From the NCBI GenBank assembly GCA_002309155.1, contig DBXB01000011.1:392-10373 (forward strand): 9,982 nucleotides of DNA, read 5' to 3'. Made by a program: the position numbers and the translations under genes. Position 1 is the stretch's first letter; each line of letters opens with the position of its first letter. This DNA comes from Bacteroidales bacterium UBA1223 (GTDB taxonomy: Bacteria > Bacteroidota > Bacteroidia > Bacteroidales > P3). This document shows positions 6,145-9,982 of this stretch, in pieces. Under the pieces are notes generated by a model. That model was not told where the DNA came from and did not search any database. It saw nothing but the letters and a program-made list of their open reading frames with translations.

Positions 6145-6286
6145 CGAACAATCTGCGACACAGAGGCTCACCATTATTGTCTATTGTTTGAAAAAGACTG
6201 TAAAATAAAAGCCGGGCAGTGGCGTTATTAGTTTCATGACGGAAACGGAGTGGGGCTGTCCATGCGGTTGAGGGTGAGGGTTAATC

Positions 6287-6853
6287 CTATTTCAATAAAG
6301 TTGCTTGCTTTTTCATTGCTTTTGTTGCCAGACGCATGGCGAACATAGCCATGGGGATTGTCAGTACCAGCACAATCACCAGCATGGGGATATTCTCAAT
6401 CACCGGCTTCATCAACTCGTCATACCCTGCTGGCATCTCCTCGACGGCGGCATCCAGCGACCCTTCAGTGTCTGTCCACCAATGGGCAGTGTAGGCGAAG
6501 AATGAGAAGGCAAACGGCAAGAAACTCCAGCGGACCCCTTTCATGGAGTCGTAGCCATTAGCTTTGCGGATTATCTCGGCCAAAGCAGTCAACACAACCG
6601 TTCCAATGATGTATGCCGGGTCCGCCTCTCCTGCAATCAGGAACAGCACCATGACGAATCCGTTTAGGATTGTCGCCACACCGAAACGGCGGATTCGAGT
6701 GCAGGTGTAGAGATATATGAACGCTGTCAGTAACGGCAGCAGAACGCCGACATATGCGTAGCATGCAGGATGGATGATACCACTTGTGGCACCGAGGATA
6801 AATGTGGCGAAATAAGCCAACGCTATCAGAAGGACTATTAATACATTTTTCAT
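6287..6853 (-). CDS. MptD/Trep_Strep-like ECF transporter S component
   Basis: The 188-residue protein is hydrophobic, with about five to six membrane segments (roughly 3-22, 30-50, 57-76, 79-95, 108-124, 152-175). Features that recall the Trep_Strep / MptD family of putative ECF-type substrate-binding membrane subunits are the RRFGVATILNGFVM stretch (55-68), ADPAYIIGTVVLTALAEII (77-95), KGVRWSFLPFAFSFFAYTAHWW and the cytosolic basic C-terminal tail. Such S components capture a small substrate, often a vitamin or its precursor, and rely on an energising module of two ABC ATPases and a T protein; none is in this window. It lies 26 bp after a methyltransferase gene on the same strand, so the two probably form an operon. 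The substrate is unknown. The family call rests on remembered patterns and is moderately certain. Confidence 0.65.
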   Translation of the reverse strand: MKNVLIVLLIALAYFATFILGATSGIIHPACYAYVGVLLPLLTAFIYLYTCTRIRRFGVATILNGFVMVLFLIAGEADPAYIIGTVVLTALAEIIRKANGYDSMKGVRWSFLPFAFSFFAYTAHWWTDTEGSLDAAVEEMPAGYDELMKPVIENIPMLVIVLVLTIPMAMFAMRLATKAMKKQATLLK

Positions 6854-6879
6854 TGTTGTTATACTTTAATAGTTATTCA

Positions 6880-7506
6880 TTACTTTTCTGCCGTTACGGC
6901 AAGCCAGTGGTGCTGGTCGTCCGTGTGAATGGTGATCTTGCGGAAACCTACCGCAATGAGGTGAGTACGTATCTCGTCGGGCGTGTAGGTGTGCATACCC
7001 TCGATGAGTTTCTCCCATTTCTCGTTGTTGCCTGTCAGTCCGTCATCCTCATTGACAATGAGGAAGCGACCGCCCTCCTTCAGCGTTCGGCGCACCCCTG
7101 CGATGCATTTCTCAATCCCCGGCCAGAAATAGACCGTCTCGAATGCTGTCACGAGGTCGAAAGAATTATCACCAAAGGGCAACGATTCGGCACTACCTTC
7201 AAGAATTTTGCAACGTCCGTCGGATATCGCTTTGGCATTCACCTCGCAGGACTTCTTGACCGATACGGGGGAATAATCTATACCCTTTACCGTTCCTTGG
7301 GGACAGCGTTCCAGCATACGTGCCACATTGGCACCGCCCCCGCATCCGACATCGAGGATATCACCATTTTTAGCGATGTCAACAAACGACAGACCCCACT
7401 CCGCCATCTTGGCGTGCGAGCCACCGTTCATACCATTTACCATCATGCGCCCGAAGAAACCTTCCGGCTTGCGGGCATTACTGAAGATCTTGCTTAATAT
7501 ACTCAT
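6880..7506 (-). CDS. Class I SAM-dependent methyltransferase
   Basis: The 208-residue protein has a Methyltransf_11-type Rossmann domain: motif I ILDVGCGGGAN (50-60) for SAM binding, an acidic residue ending the second strand in VKGIDYSP (Asp77), EGSAESLPFGDNSFDLVTAF (103-122) covering motifs II-III, and LKEGGRFLIVNE (142-153). An N-terminal extension with GRMMVNGMNGGSHAKMAEWGL precedes it. It resembles small-molecule methyltransferases of the UbiE/YcgJ type; the acceptor cannot be named. It is first in a leftward operon with an ECF-like S component, suggesting that the substrate may be an imported small molecule, but that is a guess. Its start codon is 12 bp from an 8-bp tandem repeat array in its own leader. 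Confidence 0.85.
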   Translation of the reverse strand: MSILSKIFSNARKPEGFFGRMMVNGMNGGSHAKMAEWGLSFVDIAKNGDILDVGCGGGANVARMLERCPQGTVKGIDYSPVSVKKSCEVNAKAISDGRCKILEGSAESLPFGDNSFDLVTAFETVYFWPGIEKCIAGVRRTLKEGGRFLIVNEDDGLTGNNEKWEKLIEGMHTYTPDEIRTHLIAVGFRKITIHTDDQHHWLAVTAEK

Positions 7507-7518
7507 AGTGTGTTGAAA

Positions 7519-7564
7519 TGTTTAATCGTTGATATGTTTAATTGTTTAATTGTTTAATCGTTGA
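7519..7564. repeat. 8-bp tandem repeat array, unit TGTTTAAT
   Basis: TGTTTAAT occurs at 7519, 7535, 7543 and 7551, all in one 8-bp register, with the degenerate unit CGTTGATA at 7527-7534. The 14-mer TGTTTAATCGTTGA is present identically at 7519-7532 and 7551-7564. The array lies in the leader of the methyltransferase gene, 12 bp before its start codon. Confidence 0.85.
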
Positions 7565-7630
7565 CGGGTCGCGACTTATTTATTAAATATCAGTCATCTA
7601 TCCATATTGCATTATTATTGATTACTGTCA

Positions 7631-7662
7631 CAAAAGTACCAGCATCTCTCCGCCCCCACAAT
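7631..7662 (-). promoter_or_regulatory. Probable promoter of the methyltransferase-S component operon
   Basis: On the minus strand, TACTTTTG (7638 to 7631) is a perfect TAnnTTTG box. ATTG (7662 to 7659), three of four matches to TTTG, stands 20 bp upstream. Transcription would start near 7624, giving a leader of about 118 bases that includes the 8-bp repeat array. Confidence 0.5.
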
Positions 7663-7730
7663 CCCCAGAAATGATGATTTTCACATAGAATGAAGATGGT
7701 TCAGCAATAAAACCGGACGATGGGCGTTAA

Positions 7731-7786
7731 GATGTATGATGTTTGATGTTTGATGTTTGATGGAAGATGTTAGAAGTATGAGGGTA
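7731..7786. repeat. Heptad tandem repeat array, unit GATGTTT
   Basis: Eight 7-bp units follow without a break: GATGTAT, three times GATGTTT, then GATGGAA, GATGTTA, GAAGTAT and GAGGGTA. The core is perfect and the last units decay, as expected for an ageing tandem array. It is intergenic, with no coding role. Confidence 0.85.
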
Positions 7787-7830
7787 AAAGTCACCGTTTA
7801 CAGGTTAATGAGTTTTTTCTCCACATCAAC

Positions 7831-7888
7831 CTAACACCTTAACACCTTATCAACGTATCAACGTATCAACATATCACCTTATCAACAC
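7831..7888. repeat. 7-9 bp tandem repeat array, unit GTATCAAC
   Basis: The array reads CTAACAC, CTTAACAC, CTTATCAAC, two exact GTATCAAC units, ATATCAC, CTTATCAAC, ending 14 bp before ATG 7903 of the U32 gene. Unit length varies from 7 to 9. It is made almost only of A, C and T and should be unstructured in the mRNA. Confidence 0.8.
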
Positions 7889-7902
7889 AAAAGAAACATT
7901 TG

Positions 7903-9153
7903 ATGCAGAACAATATAGAGATTATGGCACCTGTCGGCAGCTATGAGTCGCTTTCGGCGGCAATACAAGCTGGGGCCGACGCAGTCTATTTCGGAGTCGG
8001 TAACTTGAATATGCGGTCACGGTCGGCGGCGAATTTCACCCTCGACGACCTTGGCAAGATCTGTGCCATAACCCGTGAGCATGGCATCAAGACCTACCTC
8101 ACTGTCAATACCATCATCTACAACAACGAGATAGATGAGATGCAACGACTCTTGCAGGAGGCTAAGAGAGTCGGGGTTAGTGCCATCATCGCCAGCGACA
8201 TGGCGGTGATAACATACGCCCGTAGTATAGGTGTGGAGGTCCATATCTCGACACAATGCAACATCAGCAATATCGAGGCTGTACGGTTCTTCTCGCAGTT
8301 TGCCGACGTGATGGTCACGGCTCGTGAACTGCCTCTCAGTCAAGTAGCGGAGATTACTCAATTCATCAAAGACAACGACATCCGTGGTCCCAAAGGCGAG
8401 CTGGTCCAGATTGAGGTCTTTGCCCATGGCGCCCTCTGCATGTCGGTAAGTGGCAAATGCTACTTGTCGCTCGACAACTACAACTACAGTGCTAACCGTG
8501 GCGCCTGTCTACAGCTCTGCCGTCGTGAGTATCTTGTGAAAGACTTGGAAAGCGATATGGAGCTTGTTGTCGACAACAAATACATCATGTCTCCCAAAGA
8601 CCTCTGCACCATTGACTTCCTCGACAAGATAGTAAAGGCGGGTGTGCGTGTCCTGAAGATTGAGGGGCGTGGCCGCAGCGCCGACTACGTGAAGACCGTG
8701 GTGGAATGCTACAAGGAGGCTGTCGGCGCCATAGCCGACGGCACCTACACTCAGGATAGAATAGCGGAATGGAAACAGAGACTCTCGACAGTTTTCAACC
8801 GTGGCTTCTGGGACGGCTATTATATGGGACGGAAAATGGGGGAATGGAGCGACAGGTACGGTTCGCAGGCCACCGAGAACAAGGTCTTTCTGGGTTTGAT
8901 AAGGAACTATTTCACTCGGATATCTGTCGCTGAAGCACAACTGCAGACCGCCGAGACGTTGCGACCTGGCGACGAGATAATGGTTATCGGAGAGACTACT
9001 GGTGTCTACCGTGCCACGGTCAGCGAACTGAGGCTGGATAGAGACCCCGTCGATGAAGTCAAACAAGGCGACCGATTCAGTTTCGCCACCTCATCGCCCC
9101 TGCGTCGTGGCGACAAGCTATACCGTGTCGACAAGATTGTGGAGGAGTTTTGA
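7903..9153 (+). CDS. U32-family protein, TrhP/RlhA-like (prephenate-dependent RNA hydroxylation)
   Basis: The protein has 416 residues from ATG 7903; an upstream in-frame TTG at 7900 is possible but less likely. The N-terminal half is a TIM-barrel-like U32 domain, starting IEIMAPVGSYESLSAAIQAGADAVYFG. The U32 signature E-x-F-x2-G-A-L-C-x4-G-x-C-x-L-S is complete at residues 171-189. Cys179, Cys186, Cys202 (RGAC) and Cys206 are spaced to bind an iron-sulfur cluster, as proposed for this family. The C-terminal part, about 326-416, is a small beta-barrel (GLIRNYFTRISVAEAQL, LRPGDEIMVIGETTG) as in TrhP. Although labelled peptidases, U32 proteins of this group add a hydroxyl group to RNA: TrhP to tRNA uridine 34, RlhA to 23S rRNA. 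The C-terminal domain favours TrhP. Monocistronic by position, flanked by repeat arrays on both sides. Confidence 0.85.
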   Translation: MQNNIEIMAPVGSYESLSAAIQAGADAVYFGVGNLNMRSRSAANFTLDDLGKICAITREHGIKTYLTVNTIIYNNEIDEMQRLLQEAKRVGVSAIIASDMAVITYARSIGVEVHISTQCNISNIEAVRFFSQFADVMVTARELPLSQVAEITQFIKDNDIRGPKGELVQIEVFAHGALCMSVSGKCYLSLDNYNYSANRGACLQLCRREYLVKDLESDMELVVDNKYIMSPKDLCTIDFLDKIVKAGVRVLKIEGRGRSADYVKTVVECYKEAVGAIADGTYTQDRIAEWKQRLSTVFNRGFWDGYYMGRKMGEWSDRYGSQATENKVFLGLIRNYFTRISVAEAQLQTAETLRPGDEIMVIGETTGVYRATVSELRLDRDPVDEVKQGDRFSFATSSPLRRGDKLYRVDKIVEEF

Positions 9154-9218
9154 TAAAGGTTAAAGGTTAAAGATTACAGGTTACAGATTTTAATCACGGG
9201 TCACAGGTCACGGGTCAC
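9154..9218. repeat. Two heptad tandem arrays directly after the U32 stop codon
   Basis: Beginning on the base after the TGA: TAAAGGT, TAAAGGT, TAAAGAT, TACAGGT, TACAGAT (9154-9188), then the 6-base TTTAAT, then CACGGGT, CACAGGT, CACGGGT, CAC (9195-9218). The period is exactly 7, as in the array at 7731, but the unit sequence differs. No terminator hairpin is seen here. Confidence 0.85.
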
Positions 9219-9226
9219 CATATTTC

Positions 9227-9256
9227 GTTATCGTTAATGTTATCGTTAATGTTAAA
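9227..9256. repeat. Hexad tandem array, unit GTTAWY
   Basis: The 12-mer GTTATCGTTAAT is repeated exactly at 9227-9238 and 9239-9250, then GTTAAA. It is also readable as five 6-bp units (GTTATC, GTTAAT, GTTATC, GTTAAT, GTTAAA). It ends 27 bp before the -33 box of the gcvT promoter. Confidence 0.8.
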
Positions 9257-9283
9257 GTTGTTTTGTAGGCAATGAAAAAAAGT

Positions 9284-9314
9284 TTTGCCAATCTAACAAA
9301 ACTATGTAAATTTG
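9284..9314 (+). promoter_or_regulatory. Promoter of gcvT
   Basis: TTTG (9284-9287), 19 bases, TAAATTTG (9307-9314): a full match to the Bacteroidota consensus. The leader of about 55 bases to ATG 9375 is extremely AT-rich and shows no glycine riboswitch. A short inverted repeat GGCAA 9268-9272 / TTGCC 9285-9289 overlaps the -33 box. Confidence 0.75.
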
Positions 9315-9374
9315 TATCTGATTTTTTGATATTAAGAAATAAATTAATTAATTGTAAATTAAATATATACACAG

Positions 9375-9982
9375 ATGAAAACTACTCCCTACACAGATTT
9401 GCACATCTCTTTGGGTGCCAAAATGGCTGAATTTGCCGGCTACAATATGCCTATCCAGTACACCGGTTTGGTTGAAGAACATAACAATGTCCGCAACAAC
9501 GTTGGCGTCTTCGACGTGAGCCACATGGGTGAGTTCCGCGCCAAAGGTCCCATCGCCAAGCATTTCATGCAGTATGTCACCACCAATAATGTCGAGGACC
9601 TCTTCGACGGTAAGGTGCAGTACACCTGCCTTCCCAACGGTCAGGGTGGCGTGGTCGACGACATGCTCGTCTACCGCGTCCATGACGACGAGTACTTCAT
9701 GGTTCCCAATGCCGCCAACATCGACAAGGACTGGAATTGGATGAGCCAGATTGCCGACAAGATGGGTATGGAGCTGGGCAAAGACTTCGTCAACGAGAGT
9801 GAGCAGTGGGCTCAGCTCGCCGTCCAGGGTCCCAACGCACTCAAGGCCATGCAGAAGCTGACCAACGAGAACATCGTCGACATGGAGTATTATACTTTCA
9901 AGATCCTCACCTTCGCCGGTATCCCCAACATCATCCTCTCCACCACTGGTTACACTGGCGCTGGCGGATGCGAGATCTACAT
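9375..9982 (+). CDS. gcvT: Aminomethyltransferase, glycine cleavage system T protein (3' end outside window)
   Basis: The open frame from ATG 9375 runs to the window edge with 202 complete codons, just over half of the usual 360 or so residues. Its T-protein features are clear: LGAKMAEFAGYNMPIQYTGLVEEH near 13-36, FDVSHMGEF (46-54), GGVVDDMLVYR (91-101) with the Asp pair that includes the residue acting on the folate-bound methylamine step, PNAANIDKDW (111-120), LAVQGPN and GYTGAGGCEIY (192-202). The enzyme transfers the aminomethyl carbon from lipoyl H protein to tetrahydrofolate and releases ammonia, in the cytosol. It has its own promoter 60-90 bp upstream. The other gcv genes are not in view. 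Confidence 0.95.
   Translation, partial: MKTTPYTDLHISLGAKMAEFAGYNMPIQYTGLVEEHNNVRNNVGVFDVSHMGEFRAKGPIAKHFMQYVTTNNVEDLFDGKVQYTCLPNGQGGVVDDMLVYRVHDDEYFMVPNAANIDKDWNWMSQIADKMGMELGKDFVNESEQWAQLAVQGPNALKAMQKLTNENIVDMEYYTFKILTFAGIPNIILSTTGYTGAGGCEIY

Larger units (their letters stand above)
7507..7902. other. Divergent intergenic region filled with short tandem repeats
   Basis: These 396 bp between the leftward methyltransferase gene and the rightward U32 gene hold no credible gene. They contain three separate tandem arrays (7519-7564, 7731-7786, 7831-7888), a minus-strand promoter near 7631-7662, and an 8-bp palindrome GTCGCGAC at 7568-7575. No convincing TAnnTTTG promoter for the U32 gene was found on the plus strand. 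Confidence 0.8.

Noticed and set aside
7519..7888. CRISPR array in the repeat-rich intergenic region
   Set aside because: Units are 7-9 bp in direct tandem without spacers, and no cas gene is nearby.
7900..7902. TTG as the start codon of the U32 gene
   Set aside because: It is directly followed by ATG 7903, which is the usual start and loses nothing of the domain.
9315..9374. Glycine riboswitch before gcvT
   Set aside because: The leader is only about 55 bases and nearly all A and T, too short and simple for a glycine aptamer.

Overview
The window looks like a piece of a Bacteroidota chromosome, most likely order Bacteroidales. Four things point there. Three intergenic regions carry the Bacteroidota-type promoter TTTG-N19-TAnnTTTG. 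An esterase ends in a type IX secretion (Por) sorting domain. A DUF4491-type membrane protein, otherwise familiar from Bacteroidales, is present. Ribosome-binding sites of the Shine-Dalgarno type are absent in front of the clear genes. GC content is moderate and no phage, transposase, CRISPR, tRNA or rRNA gene is seen.

Left part (1-1800): the 3' end of a YdeI/OmpD-associated-like gene, then a 188-bp gap with a foldable RNA element, a TetR-family regulator, and a small outer-membrane beta-barrel protein. The promoter of the barrel gene contains a perfect 11-bp-arm inverted repeat, so repression by the adjacent TetR protein is a natural hypothesis. A good intrinsic terminator follows the barrel gene.

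Centre (1860-6100): a strong promoter drives a probable operon of secreted or lipid-anchored proteins: a CE1/PHB-depolymerase-like esterase with a T9SS signal, a lipoprotein-type aldo/keto reductase with two 4Fe-4S motifs, and a lipoprotein glutathione peroxidase. Convergent to it is a DUF4491-ZIP metal transporter pair with an ATGA overlap. The ZIP gene carries a 45-bp, exactly 15-codon palindromic element inserted in frame in a loop, the most unusual single feature here.

Right part (6287-9982): a leftward methyltransferase and ECF-type S component (MptD/Trep_Strep-like) pair, a 396-bp divergent intergenic region full of short tandem repeats, a rightward U32-family protein (TrhP/RlhA-like tRNA or rRNA modification), another repeat-filled gap, and the 5' two thirds or less of gcvT (glycine cleavage T protein), which runs off the window. 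The 6-8 bp tandem arrays are strictly intergenic, and two of them stand at matching positions just before the start codons of the divergent methyltransferase and U32 genes.
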